A stretch of DNA of 64,000 nt from Watersipora subatra (Eukaryota > Bryozoa > Gymnolaemata > Cheilostomatida > Watersiporidae). The position numbers were made by a program, and so were the translations under genes. Shown piece by piece: positions 1 to 13,700 of the stretch. The stretch is from contig NC_088714.1 of assembly GCF_963576615.1 (NCBI RefSeq), forward strand, positions 4,836,001 through 4,900,000, read 5' to 3'. Position 1 is the first letter of the stretch. Every line of letters begins with the position of its first letter. A model generated the notes under the pieces. The model was not told the origin of the DNA. It ran no database searches and was given only the letters and a program-made list of their open reading frames with translations.

Positions 1-2679
1 AAAGTGAAAAATTTCTTTAACTTTCACAGCCTGACACGGTTTCTAAACAGGTAAACCTGCAGTTGCTATGAACTCACCTGAAAAGCTGGATCTGGAAGGT
101 GTAGTCATATTTATGGTGTCTTCCATGACCAAACTAGATTTTGTCTTTGACTGCAATTTCGCTCAACTAAGTCGTTTTAGCTAGATTTAGTGCTGTCAAC
201 GGCGTTTGTTATTTGTAAATCGGCAAGCTTTCAAATTAGAGGTGAATACCCGTCTACATATGCCACAGCACAAGCTCCTTTATTATTACAAATGCCTGTG
301 AATTCTGATTGGCTAACTCTGCGTTAGGGAAAGACAACTGGCATTATTCCCTCAATACTGTGAAAATATATTTAATATTGATGAAGCTCTTTTATTTGTT
401 CCAAATAGATGTTTTGATGCTATTAAACAGCAATATACCTATTACCGCAGACCGCAACTACAAGATCGGTAAAAGAAGTCACTAAACATGGCCTGACATT
501 GATGAGTGCTATGGGAGAATAACTCCTGACAGTATCAGGATCCTCCGCTATATTAGACAATAGTATGCCTGGCACCACTGTTAGTAGCAGCAACCATTTT
601 TTAGCACTCCGCTGTTAAAAAAATTCCTGTTGAGATCAGAGATGTCAATGAAGTTTATGTAGCAGTGTATCAACGTTGAAGCATGCAGCAAGTGCAGTCT
701 ACTTCCAATGAATCAACTAGAGCCCACAGAGATAATACAAGACTAGAGGCTGAGTGAAGACAACTTGTTCAATACAAAGTCAGCAGGTGACCTGCAGTAC
801 CTGGAGTGCTGTGCATTTATGCTCTCATCCTTCTGCTGTTGCCTTTCTCATGTATTACAGTAATAAATCTACAGCGGTATTTATCCAGTTTCAATGAATG
901 TGTTGTCTCATGCTTTTCGCTCAAACAAGACCAGATGCATCACTGTTATATAGTGAAAATTTTCATAAGATGACCAAAATTGCATGCAACTTGCGATTCA
1001 ACCATAAATAGTCACAGACAGTGAGAATAAACTGCGAGATGTTTGAAGAGAATTGCTGAAAATTTAATGTTTAAACAGTAAATGAATAACAATAAATCTG
1101 TAATATATGTATAAGTGCGTTGTACTCACAAAAATATAGTAGCGATTTCATAATTATTATAAGCACCTCTTGATGTGCTCATGATATCTCTAGCACTGTA
1201 ATTACATGAGGACTAGACGTGAAAGAGCATAGGTCACAACTAGTGAGTTGAGGTAAAGAGCTCTCTAAAACCTTACCAGTTAGAGTTAGCATAGCACTCC
1301 AGCAATAACAAATATAATACAATTCGGAGTCACTTGCCAAACAGTAATATAAATAGAACATGAATAACGGAGTTGTCCTCTCTTCTCTATAGCCAATTAT
1401 TAAAGGAGACAACTCCTAGTATAGTTAACGTCAGGAAACTCATGCTTGGCACAGGGCTTTCAGTTTGGAAGGAGCTCCACAATAATACAGCCAGCCAAGC
1501 TGATGTATGATTTATCTTTGTATTTTTGTGTAGAATGTCTGACAGCGCTATCATTTGCCCATCCATCATATACTATCATAACCGGAGAAGAGCTTAAAAC
1601 AGCCAGCAGTAAGGAGAATATTACCTAAAACATAAAGACAAATGAATATCCACGTTTTATAGCCACAGCAGGGCAGTCAAATCTAAAAATAGACTGCGCA
1701 AATGAAACCAGAGCAAATGTGACAATGAACGTAAATAGAATCAGCCAAGTAATAGAGTTCGATCAAGAAGGACAATGGCCTGCCGAGATATTGATCATTT
1801 GACCAAGGGCTGGTGCCAAATAGAGCAGCTATGGTAATACGACGCTGGCCATAAATGTAGTCGATGGTGTAGAAGATATCAAAAGAATTTGGACCGCATA
1901 TGAAGGAGACACATCTGATAATTGGGACCGCTTATAAAAGATGCATAATAGGAAGGAATAGACCCTCTGGCTGGCACAATTCCCCACACAGCCTGCTCGC
2001 AAGCCTCCACACTGATTCATAGCAGTCACATGACTGGTTTACTTGTCTCCTGCTAATAGACTTGGTGATATCACTAAGTCTGCAGAGAGACTATGTAGCT
2101 CGAGGTCACTGCATGCTCATCATGTTAGACATGAACTTGCTTTATATTCAGCAAGCGATTATGTCCAGTCTTTTGTTGGCCTTCCTCGTCACAAAACAAG
2201 CTAGTGATATGATTGCCGGAGCTTGGTGTTTGAGCAATTAAATGCACTCACTAACTGTTTTAGTGAACTCTTTCTAAGTATACCATCAGGTGCGATACAT
2301 TTGCTGCATGCCTTGTCAATCTCCTTTCCAATTAAATAGAGAAATATAGCACCGCATAACATAAAATCATGGCAAATAGTGACTATTTGACAGAAATTTT
2401 ACATCACAAAATTTCAAGACAGTATTTTCTAGCCCAAAACAGTGACAGCGACTGAATATAACTGAATTATGAATGTCTGTTTAAACTGCCCAGCTATTAA
2501 TATGTGCATCGACAACAGATTCCGCACTTGCCTGATGCTACACTAACTGCTGCCGGCAACCTATCACACCAACTTGTGACAGTAATTAGGGCTGTTAAAT
2601 AAACCGGGTGATAAACTGTGTCATCTACATAGAGATTAGTAAGTCATATAGAACACTAAGTACTAACTAATTTGGAGGC
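1..2679. other. no recognisable gene or repeat
   Basis: AT-rich single-copy-looking DNA. The open frames here (60-77 codons) overlap on both strands and show no motif or splice context. Confidence 0.5.
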
Positions 2680-3074
2680 TGTAATCTATTAGCAATGAAG
2701 CAATTATTTGGCAACCATGTGCACCGTAAACCGATGCATTCATCGAGGCAACGGATATGTTGGAAAAGATTGCAGCGGTCAAACTTTCCTGATAGTTCGT
2801 CGAGTATCCATGACAGCCTGTGCAATGCGCATCACTTTGTAATGGTCATTGGCTTTCGTGGATTGCTTGATCTATACTTTCTTTCATGACAGTTGCTGCG
2901 GGACTAGTATTCCATTATTACCATGAACGCATGTATACTGAAAACGCAATTTCACGGACAATTCACTGATGTAAACACTGAAGGGTTTGTGATAGTGAGA
3001 ACATCGTTATCACAGATGATCACCGTAGTATTTTAGGATTAACATCGACATGCGGTGACATAGTGTGAACCAGC
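2680..3074 (-). mobile_element. MITE copy, truncated, sharing sequence with 45.4 kb
   Basis: Read on the minus strand, this stretch aligns along its length with 45364-45759. Shared segments include TGCGCATTGCACAGGCTGT, CACTATCACAAACCC and the terminal GGCTGGTTCACACTATG, which lies at the right edge here. The other terminal repeat is not found, so this copy seems truncated. It directly abuts the foldback element. A 64-codon frame within it is not conserved in the other copy. Confidence 0.6.
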
Positions 3075-3827
3075 CTTAAACCATAACTGCCACGTACAAC
3101 TTTTAGCGTCTTTTCTAGGTAAACCAGACACGCTGATTACGATTTTATACTCAAAATAAAGATTGGGCCACTAACTTTCAAAGCCATGAGGGCTTTTTTA
3201 AAGCGTTTCAATATCCATCTCGAAAACAACACAGTCGGCAAAACAAGCCCATAAATATGTGACGTAGCCTAGCTTTTTAGGAACGAAAGTTGGGGATGTC
3301 TAGTCCGATTTAGAATGATAAAGATGAGTGTATTAAAACCCATTATTATCTAAATTCAGCATGTAAAATAATCTGTCTTTTATGAAAGGTTGATAAACTA
3401 TTTAAAATTGCCCATAGCTTGTTACATGATGTTTAATAGGCTAAACGCCGAGAAAAATGAGCTCAAAAAAGCGCGATTTTATCACAAGCTTTTTGAGCTC
3501 AGTTTTAGATATGCAATGTTAAATAGCTTATTTACCTTTCAGAAGGGACTGAGATTATTTTGAAGACACCCATCTCTATCATTCTAAATCGGACTGAACA
3601 TTCCTAACTTCCGTTCCTAAAAAACTAGGTTACGTCACATATTCATGGGCGGAGCTTGTTGTGCCGATCGTGTTGTTTTCGAGACCAATATTAATAAGCT
3701 GGAAGAAAGCCTTCATTACTCTGAAAGTTAGTGGACCAATCTTTATTTTGAGTACAAAATCGGAATCAGCGTGTCTGATTTACCTAGAACAAAAGATAAA
3801 AGTTGTATGTGGCAGTTATAGTTTAAG
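3075..3827. mobile_element. 753-bp foldback (palindromic) element flanked by TTAA
   Basis: The two halves are inverted copies. The outer 19 bp on the left, CTTAAACCATAACTGCCAC, recur inverted on the right with one change. Homology continues through TAGGTAAACCAGACACGCTG, CTCGAAAACAACAC, the TGTGACGTA segment and CCGATTTAGAATGAT to a centre near GAGCTCAAAAA / TTTTTGAGCTC at about 3460-3500. TTAA lies at 3076-3079 and 3823-3826, compatible with piggyBac-type target duplications. No transposase is present. A short plus-strand frame inside it is incidental. Confidence 0.75.
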
Positions 3828-6636
3828 ATTCAATAATCAGATACAATTTGAGGGAAAGAAAGTGATAACAATAATATAGGTTGAGGAGTTTGTAGAGGAG
3901 TGACAGGACAGCAGGCTATCATACATACAGGTTGATAATTACTCTGAGGCTATGAGTATCAAAACGATGAACGTCAGATGATGACCCGTCAGTCATAGCT
4001 ATTCAGAATATTTAGCTAAAAAAGTGGCACAAATTATAAAACAAATTGCTTATCAGTAGTGAGTCAAACCTTTACGCCTACCTACACAGGCAGGCACAGT
4101 TATGGCTGCCATTCACTTACTAGTTGATAGTAACTATAGAACGCCCTCATAGAATAGAGGCAGATACAGCACAGCCATACAGTAGGTCCATAAGAGACTA
4201 GGCCAGTGTGACACGCTCACTAGCATGACATGTCAGGCAAATGATAAACTGAGTTTGCCTCCAGGCAATGCCAATAAAACCAGCAAGGCGCATCACTAGC
4301 TAACATCTTGCTCGGCAAAAGTAATTTCCAATTGAGTTAGACTCACGTAAATAAAGTCACAAAAAGCGTCAACACTCTCCCTAAAAACCTTCTGTTTTCC
4401 AACATGGAATTTTAATTAATGAATCAATGATAAAACTGTAATGCAGCAAACACCCTGTTAAGTTGTCTATGACATTAAATATTTACCTCTCTAAGCACAG
4501 TATTTGTGTAAACAACAATGACCACCGATGTGACTTATAGCAGCTTTGCATGGCATTAAGTAAAACATATTACAGGCGGTTGAGCGATGGTAGGACAACT
4601 ACAGCTAAGATCTAGAAAGAAAGAATATTGCTGACAGTGAAGGTGATTATGTATTTAAAACAACATTAATGATTGTACCAAATCATGAGCCTGTTTTGAA
4701 AATAAAGCAACCTTGAAGTTCGGGAATGTGTACATTTGGAATGCGTGTTCGATGAGTTTATTCTTCTAAAAAGATATGCGCATAAAGATTTACAGCTAGT
4801 GCAGCAATGTGTAGACCTTTCCACTGTTGGACCAGATGTTCACAATACTAAACATTCATATCCATGATAATAGCTCTACATGTATCTTCATTTGGTGTAC
4901 CAGGTGTTTAAATTTAACAGCGAAATATACTTTAAATGTGATATTTAACTACTATCCATGACACAAATTGGATCAATCTTTTGAAAGATTGATGTAAAAA
5001 AGTACGGTTCGATAAGTGTGAGATACAATGTAAATCCAATCCGCAATGTCTAAGTCTATGCATTAATGAACACCGAAGTGCCTTCTATAATGGTCTATGC
5101 TGTCAAGCTTGAAAGCATAAAGTGCAGACTTCAGAAGTTGTATGTATTTTTTAAAAATTTATCTTATATATTAAAATTTTTTATTGCTTAAAAATATATT
5201 TCCGAGTACCCAACTTTCACAAACAATATGTTCTCGACAGAATCGACTTTTAAATTGTTGATCTAATTGCATCGATCTAATTTATGTAGATCTTCACTGA
5301 CGCGATGGTTGTTTCGAAACATGTTACTGCGTCACAGCTAACCTCAGAGTCACTTGAAGACCTACAGTCATATATGGTAGGTGAAGCGTATCTTTGTTAT
5401 CATCGATAATCTTTAGTAACAATTGCTGCTGGAAAGATATTACAGCTGCCAACAGTTCAACAATAGCATTACTCTTGCTAGTAATATTAATGTCAAAATG
5501 TTGAGGAGGGTAAACCAGCTTACAGAAAGAGATAAACTGAAGGACAAGGGTGTTATAACACTTGTCATCTATAACAGTATCAACTCATCCTCTCCGATAC
5601 ATTGTCATCACTCTTAAGTATAATCACCAATTTAGTCATGCTCTAGTAATCAATGGGGGCTTTCATTTGATAGACATGTTTCCATGGTTTACACTCGTGC
5701 CTGCAGCATGAGCAGATTAGAAGAAACCAAGTGGTAATCTCCAATTAGGGGTTCCTAAACCTGAAGGTTACTTAGGATGTGATCTTTGATGGACTCAACA
5801 CTGACACATACAATTAGGCAATGGAATATATTCTAAATTCCATCACTGCGTGACACAACTGACTCAACGCTAGGCATTTCCAGTGGCCACAACTAGTCCT
5901 AGTGGAGGGAGAAATACGCCAGCATATATGCTGGTAAATATTGGCATTATGGAGACAACGTGAATGAACAACACATTGCGCAACCAGTTACCCTATTGGA
6001 ATCTATTTGCAGAATGGGCTCACTAATTTCAGTAAACAGAGACGGGAGCTCAAAATAAGATTACAACTTTTCTTAACGAAAGAATACAAGTTTCCAGGAA
6101 ACAAATGGTCATTCCTCAAACCTTTCACTTAACAGCTTGTAATTGGCACAGTGAAAACTTTATTCGCAGAAAAGTCTCAAAGGTGAAAAGGGTGCAGGGA
6201 AAAACATCCTTCAATAAACAGACTTCCATATGTAAGTACTTTTCATGTTCTACATGTGTAAGTACAAGTATATGTTTTTAAACATTCATTGGGTCTTATT
6301 TTCCATGAGCCTTAGCACTTTAGATCTAGACTGTCTAGCACCTCTTCTAAACGACCCGCATCTGCCATCTCTGTCATGCTTGAAGAACTAGTATAACTAC
6401 TTGCAGGTAAAAGAGGAGAGAGATTGATAAGTGATATCTGCATCATTTAAAGGGTCCAACTCGTGTGCCAGACAGAATACAGGAGCCATCCAATGGTGGA
6501 TAATGGGTAGAATTTAACACAATTTAGTAATACCTTTGGATATTGTTTATTTTGGTGCGAGAAACCTGTACCAATTTATGTACATCGAACATAAAAATAT
6601 TTATCATTATTATTTGGATTACCGATAGAGATAGAT
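3828..6636. other. no recognisable feature
   Basis: No frame above 65 codons, no tandem array and no obvious inverted repeat was seen between the foldback element and the 48-bp array. Confidence 0.45.
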
Positions 6637-6876
6637 GCTCCATTTGACTCACATGATATGGGTAGCTAGTGATAGTAACAAGACACTCCATTTGACTCAC
6701 ATGATATGGGTAAATAGTGATAGTAACAAGACACTCCATTTGACTCACATGATATGGGTAAATAGTGATAGTAACAAGACACTCCATTTGACTCACATGA
6801 TATGGGTAACTAGTTATAGTAACAAGACACTCCATTTGACTCACATGATATGGGTAACTAGTGATAGTAACAAGAC
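6637..6876. repeat. 48-bp tandem repeat, five copies
   Basis: The unit begins ACTCCATTTGACTCACATGA and continues through TATGGGTAA and TAGTGATAGTAACAAGAC. Copies start at 6637, 6685, 6733, 6781 and 6829. The length is a multiple of three, so both strands stay open as repetitive peptides. No gene is inferred. Confidence 0.92.
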
Positions 6877-6889
6877 TATCACTAGTTAC
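6854..6889. repeat. perfect 14-bp inverted repeat closing the 48-bp array
   Basis: GTAACTAGTGATAG (6854-6867) and CTATCACTAGTTAC (6876-6889) are exact reverse complements with an 8-nt spacer. The left arm belongs to the last 48-bp unit. The right arm is an inverted piece of the unit. Confidence 0.85.
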
Positions 6890-7289
6890 AAAGGTAGCGG
6901 CAGTAAATGAGGCCAATTGGCAGCCCTTTTCATGCTGGCTGACATCTTAGTATCCAATATTATAGAGAGATAGGAACTAATCAGTGTTAACTGAAGGAGA
7001 AGACCATTCGTACAGCGCCTAGGCAGCGCACAGCAATACTGGCATATAGAACTTATCAGAGAGTAAAATTCTAATGCTCAGAGATGAATCACCAATCTGG
7101 GGCACTTGAAAATTGGCACAGGGAAGTGGCTGACCATCGTGTGAAAGAGCAGTGTGCATGCACATGATATCCACTCCATCAAGTTTCATGCTTCAAGTTT
7201 CAAGAACATCAGTTTCATGCCTTTGCAGACTGCACAGGCACAGCCAGTGGCTAACCAAGATAAGTTCTCTATCTACTTTCAATTACTTT

Positions 7290-7645
7290 ATACACACACG
7301 CACATACATATACACATATATATATATACATATACACACATATATATACATATACACAAATATATATACATGTACACACATATATATACATGTACACACA
7401 TATATACATATATATATATACACCCATATATATACATATATATACCCATATATATACATATATATACATATATATACCCATATATATACATATACACACA
7501 TATATATACATATACACATATATATACACATATACACATATATATACATATACACATATATATACATATACACATATATACATATATATGCACACATATA
7601 TATACATATATATATACACAAATATATATATAAAAATAGATACAT
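7290..7645. repeat. ATATAC/ACACAT microsatellite
   Basis: About 350 bp of alternating TA and CA steps, with CCC interruptions, that read open in several frames as Tyr/Ile/His repeats. It is not coding. A shorter pure (TA)n tract lies at 7838-7860. Confidence 0.95.
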
Positions 7646-8449
7646 GTGTACATATATACAAACTCGGTCAGAGGTCTGCTCATTGGCACTTCCCTGAGAC
7701 CTCATTGTAAGGACAGTATATATGACATTCTTTATCAGTCACAGACAGCCACTGCTGCCAATAGCAGCCTATCATCAGCAGACAGCTATACGGTAGGCTA
7801 TAGCTAGGATTGTATAGCAGTCACTCTGTCTACATGTATATATATATATATATATATATAGAAACTGACCCTTTGGAAATAAAAAAGAGGAAGAAGTAGA
7901 CAAGACTACCGGGCAGGCTCGATGTCTAATAGATTTAACTGTGTGGATACTGGCAGCTGCACTTCATATCCACCTTTAGACTTCAATTGGTCCTGCATAG
8001 TAGAAACCTGAAACACAGTAAGTTATGAATATCTAAGAGCATCTGAGCAGCGACTGTAAATATTTGATGAAAGTATTTTAACAAAAAAGACTATAGATGT
8101 GCCGATTTGAAAATAAGCAAGAAGAGCGCGGCTTAAGGAGCAGGAATAACAACAGGGTAAAAGAACACGTTCTACTGTAGATTCCGTGTAACTGTCTACA
8201 CTGCCAATATATAAATATACTTTCCGTTTACATATCTCAGTAACATCTCCAAGTTTTCATTAGAACAACGCTTTCCTATTGCTAAGTATACAAAGCAAAT
8301 CATTGTACTAGTAAATAGGTGAGTCAGAGTTTCTCAACTCTGACTCATGCGAGCCATTTACAACAACAAACAATATTTATCAAAGCGTGCATCACGGAAA
8401 GAGTATACCCCGTGTAGCTCACATCTGCCAATCTCTAAACATATACCCG

Positions 8450-10606
8450 TAAACCCTCTAATTGAATGCCACCTCTATTTGAATGCCACCTCTATTTGAA
8501 CCCCACCTCCAATTGGCTGCCACCTTGAGAGAAAGGTTGAAAAATAGAGCACCATTCTCTAATTGAATGCCACCTCCATTTGACCGCCACTTTGACATTA
8601 TTTTATCTTTATGAGCCCAGAATATCAATTGATCAGTAGAAAAGTGTCCACAAAATCGTATTAATAATGAATTTTTAAAACATCAATAATTATTAATTCT
8701 CTCGTTGTCCAACTCCAAAACTTTTTCGCTTTTTTTCATTACAACTTTGAAAGCAACACCATAGAAATAATCAATAACGGTCTCATGCTAATAGTAGTTC
8801 CTTATTTAACGCGGTCTTGATAATTCAAAGTACATTTACGATGGTGCAAAGGTTACCTTTAGCAAGTCAAACTTTTATGCGTTGCAAAACTTTTATTTGT
8901 GCTAAATGCATTGCGTAAGTTTTGCTCTACCAAAAAATTGCTTGGACGCCGATATGGACCAGTTTTGCAGTGCAAAAGAAGAGTTGCGTCCAGAAGATAT
9001 TGTGGAAGGTACTGAACAACCAAAAGAACGTTCCATCGAAAGCAACAATGAGAAAGCGGCTATCCGAGCAAACGATGCAAATATCTTTTGTTTTAAAAAC
9101 GTTAATTTTGTTTATGCATGTAATATAAGTATGGTTCATTTATGTCACTTGTTCATGAATACATACCTATTTGTTGCATTCGATAGATTATCATTATATA
9201 ACTTATAAATTTGCAATATATAGCAGACTATTTAATAGCATCCTTGTGGTTATGTTATCGGGAAGGGGAAGGGGGTTTGAGGGAGCTTTCACAATGGATC
9301 GACGATCATAACTCCTCTTCTATTGCGCATAAAAAGCTAGGTTTGGGTGCAAACGTATCAATGAGTGCAATGATATTTTATTCAACATTGTTAAATATAG
9401 ATATAAAATAAAAATATGTTTTCAAGTTTAGAATAAAATAACGAACTAAAAGCTCTAACAAATTGCAAAGCAAGGAAAAGGCTATAATATAATTACAGAT
9501 TAACTGCAAGCAATAGATAACAACTGGTAAATTTATCTCTTGCCTTCCCAAAGCAAATTTCATTTAGAAATCTTTTGACAAGTTAGAGGTAAGGTCCAAA
9601 CACACTAGGCGATTTTATCGCGAGCATCATGAGGAGAGCGGAGATATCGCTGGCTTGTGCCTAAAGACACTTGAGCAATTCACTAGCAAACGATATGTAA
9701 TGGGGCAAGCTCACAAACTGCCAATAAAATTCCGTATCATTAGTTTCTTCGGAGTTGTTAATAAATTCGGGTAAGTCAATATGGCGCCGTCTAGGCAACA
9801 GTGTAAACAACTTCCGCTTTCGTTATTAAACCTATCTCATTTTCACAGATTGTACACTACAAGAAGACATTAGAAAAAACGATTCTTGTATTTTTAACGG
9901 TAATATTTTACGATTTTTATATATATTTTATTTTGTAGTACTTTTTGATATTTAATATATTAAATATTTACCATTGTCAAGATGGTCAACCTGCGCAGCG
10001 ATCGACTCCAAATGTTAGTTTTCAACTCGGATTTTTTGTAATTATTGTTTGTTATATCATACAGGACTGGAAGTGTTTTTATTAAATTTATGAACAAATC
10101 AGTGTTCATTCTGATGATGTTTCAATCGTAAAAAAACAGCAAATTATCGCTGCTGTACATTGGTGAACATCAATAAGCAATAATTACCCGCCATAAAATT
10201 GCCTTCTGGGAAAAACCAACTAATCAAAACGCATCGCGCTCGCGATAAAGTTGTGCAGAGAAAGCCTAGCGTTATCGCTTTGCATGAGCTCGCTGAGCAA
10301 GTTCTAGCGCAGATTAGCGCCATGCAGCTCGATATCGCGCTAAATATCGCCTAGTGTGTTTTCACCTGTAGGCTAAGTTAGCAGATTTATTGCATCCAAA
10401 AGGTTTAACATTGCTCCACCAGAAAAAGAGGGCAAAATACAGGCGACATTCGCTTCGTCAGTAGAAGGGTTAAATTTATCCTCCCAAAATTCTGACATGC
10501 CACTTAAAAAATATGCCAGCCTCTAGTTGAATGCCCCCTCCAACTGACCCATACTAAAGAGAAAGGGTTGAAAAATAGAGCCCATGGTGTTTAATTAGAG
10601 GTTTTA
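8450..10606. mobile_element. Tc1/mariner-like element, TA-flanked, about 2.15 kb
   Basis: The left end is TA-AACCCTCTAATTGA and the right end TTAATTAGAGGTTT-TA. The ends are inverted copies, each bordered by the dinucleotide TA, the target duplication of Tc1/mariner transposons. Both subterminal regions carry AATGCCACCTC-like motifs and the phrase AGGTTGAAAAATAGAGC or a close match, in the same orientation. A 100-codon plus-strand frame at 8906-9208 (acidic, rich in Glu, Lys and Asn) may be a transposase remnant, but I could not assign it. A second element is nested inside. Confidence 0.55.
9597..10363. mobile_element. nested inverted-repeat element (AACACACTAGGCGAT)
   Basis: The left end AAACACACTAGGCGATTTTA and the right end (inverted) AAAACACACTAGGCGATATT form a terminal inverted repeat of about 20 bp, continuing as TCGCG-rich sequence. 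The 767-bp body has no transposase frame. It lies wholly within the TA-flanked element, so it inserted later. No target duplication was recognised. Confidence 0.65.
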
Positions 10607-10690
10607 TGGTAACTATCGATGTTTGTTGTGACCGCAACAAACGAAAGCTAACTGTGTACAGAGAGAAGAAATTATTCCAAGTCGTCGGTC

Positions 10691-10770
10691 GAACAAACGA
10701 ACAATTTCAGCTATGCATAAAGTCGCAGCCGAACAAACAAACTATTTCAGCTATGCATAAAGTGGCTAGC
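10691..10770. repeat. 40-bp tandem duplication
   Basis: Two near-identical units beginning GAACAAACGAACAATTTCAG and ending in ATGCATAAAGTCGCAGCC, the second with a few substitutions. It lies just outside the TA-flanked transposon. Confidence 0.8.
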
Positions 10771-13700
10771 CACAGACATTGACATTAAATAGAGCGGTGA
10801 CTCAGTTAGTAATAGAGGCAACATAGTTCTTGCAGCTCATTAAGGGGCATTTTGTATTCCTTACTTACACCCCAGAGGGGCACACATATCAATAAATGAG
10901 CAATAATTTAAGTCTATGGATATCCACAAACATGGAGTTATTCCCTATACACATAATTCATCAGTCAGAGGAAGACCCGCAAACAAATCCAGTGAAAACA
11001 TTCTTCGTATATCGGTTATCGTATCCTCCAAACATTAACTATTTATATAGCTCTCTGGCAGTGGCAGCACTTAACTACAGTTAACAGCGCCACCCACCTA
11101 GCTTATCATTTACTTTCTTGTGCCCTGTATAGACTAAAGCTAACTTAATTTTTCAACGATTGTGATGGGTAAATGAATAGAGCTTAAAAGCTACACATTT
11201 ACCCTTTTGGGCACCCCATAAGAGTGTAAAAACATAGTATCACCAATTTGCTATGTGTACCCATATATGGCTTAGCTGAAGTTTTGGGCTCAAACATATA
11301 GCCTGAGGTTTTACAAAAAGTCTGGGGGAAGGACAAAAAGATTGCATCAATGTAAGATGTTTTGCTAACCTTGAGGACTGGCCAGATCCCTATCAAGCCA
11401 TTACCCTGAACAACAGCATAAAACATTTTAAATTTTGTTTAAAATTCATGTTAATCAATATGACAGTTTGTAAGAAACCGCTGATTGGAAGAGATAAGGC
11501 TATGACATGAGAACAAAGGCTATGAGCACGAACGGTGAGTAATCCTACCTTGTCTCCTGAATTGCCAGACGCCATATCTCCCGAACCTATGTGTCCCGTA
11601 TGCACAAAGTTTGTTGGTTCTCCAATCATCGACCTATCTATTCTTCGTCTCCGCTATAAAGAAAGAACGCTGTACAGATACAATAGTGCAAGGAAAGCAG
11701 CTAGTATCATGGTGACTTTGATGCAGCATTAATAAATACATTAGAGCTCCTGGAACCACCTTGGCTGGCACTCGCTTGTTGCTGTTAGTCGGCATATTGA
11801 GACATATACACTGCTGAGGTGGGAGTAGTCTAACCTCTTTCATAGAATATAAAAAGTTTGACACTATGCGAATGTAATTATAACAACGAATACTTGATCC
11901 CATTATGGACTACACATCAAAAATCACAAGCGATCTGTCATCCCTTGGTTTCAGCTGCCTGACAAATCAAGGCATAGACGATCACAGGCCACAAAGACTG
12001 ATATATCAGCACATGGTCTTGAGTCATGTTAAAACGCACTCCATCCTTGTGTAGCTTGGGTGAATCACCACCTCTTGAACACACTATGGGCCGATCAACT
12101 CTGGCACACACCTCGCTAAAAAGGAATTGTCTTTTGTGATTAATTTTTTAAATACACTGAAGAAATACAAAGAGCATAAACCGATACCAGGTGGTCGATA
12201 GTTTAGCGTATTCTTTGTTACAGCCTGTTTTATGAACCAGACAGAGGCACGTGTCAAGATACTGTAAAAAGTCGTTGAGTTTATCTGAAGATTTTCAACT
12301 GTCAGCCAACACTGACAGAAACTTACCAGCACACACAATAGCGGACTGTGAGTCTGGAGTCGACGAGTTCCGGAGGGCAGGGCGCGCCATCTGTCTGGTG
12401 TAATGTCGACAGAGCATTGTATGAGCTTTTAATATTGGCATATCCTCATCGGGAGAAAATACCGCGCAACAGGTTGGCTGTACGTAACAGAACACTCTAA
12501 TCTGAAGCAGCAGTTGGCATAACAGCAAAATATTACAGATGCTTTGACCTGCTGAATTGTGTAGTATGGGCACTGAAGAGTCTGGGCTATTAACAGTTTT
12601 AACATTTATATCAGAGAGATACTGCAGTTGAAGTGGTGTTTTTTAAATCAGCAGACGACATTTCGAAGTTGTGATCAAAAGTTAAAGTTTGTTATCAAAT
12701 TGAGCATTGGTCAAGCTCAATTTGTAGGCTACAACTTGGCCATGACTTTGGTGGGATGATTAAATTGTGAACAACGATATTAACAAATTATCATTTTGCT
12801 TCTCATGAACAAATGGTCACAATATATTCTGTAACAGGATATACCATTTGTGGTGGTGGCCGCTGAATGAGAAAACCCAAAAGGAGAAGATGAACAAATT
12901 ATCATTTTCTTATCGGCTTATTCACATTGAAAATTAAATCATGAAAAAGTATATTTGGTTTTAAAAATCCTAGCATTTCAGAAAGACTTATAATGACACA
13001 TCCATGCTTGTACAATCTGGATTTCTCTACTGATTGTACAAACAGGCTATACTCAGAATACTAATTACAGTAACTAATGCAGCCCTAACTACTAGTACTC
13101 ATGTATATGTCACAATCCACATGATGAAGATCTCTCTTTCATCTAAGATCTCCGCTGAGTATATTTAATAATATTGTTCATACAGCTGTCTGCTTTGACA
13201 CAAAGGCCATACCAGAATCTATGTGTTCTGAACACAAAAGTTCTGTCTACTGAATGAAAATGTCAGTTCGATGCTTTTCGTCAGTTTAATACTGCTATGG
13301 CCAGTATCGACAAGTATAAATTGGTAAACTAGCTCAAATGACATGTGGCACAGTAGTACTTAATCTAGGTTCTACTGAACTTTAGGGGTTTGGTGGGTCA
13401 ACCACAGAGGTTCAGCGAGGTCAAGACATACAAGTAGTCTCACAAAGGCAACAACAGAAGTCACACTGATCTTTATGAAAAGATATGTTATTTGTTGTGA
13501 GTTCATGCATTGTATTGATTTTGTTCTTTGAACACAGGGATGTCAATACACAGTTCATTATGTGTACCAGTAAAACATATACCTATGTCTTAAATGTGAA
13601 AAAAACATTTTATTTTTCAACAAAGAAAAGAATAAAGCGCGTATGAAACCGGCGAGGTTTACTACGTCCAGCAAGGTTAATAACTACTGATCTAGCATGA

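Noticed and set aside
7152-7710. Several overlapping 106-181-codon frames on both strands
   Set aside because: They are all readings of the TA/CA microsatellite, giving Tyr/Ile/His repeats on both strands with no splice context.
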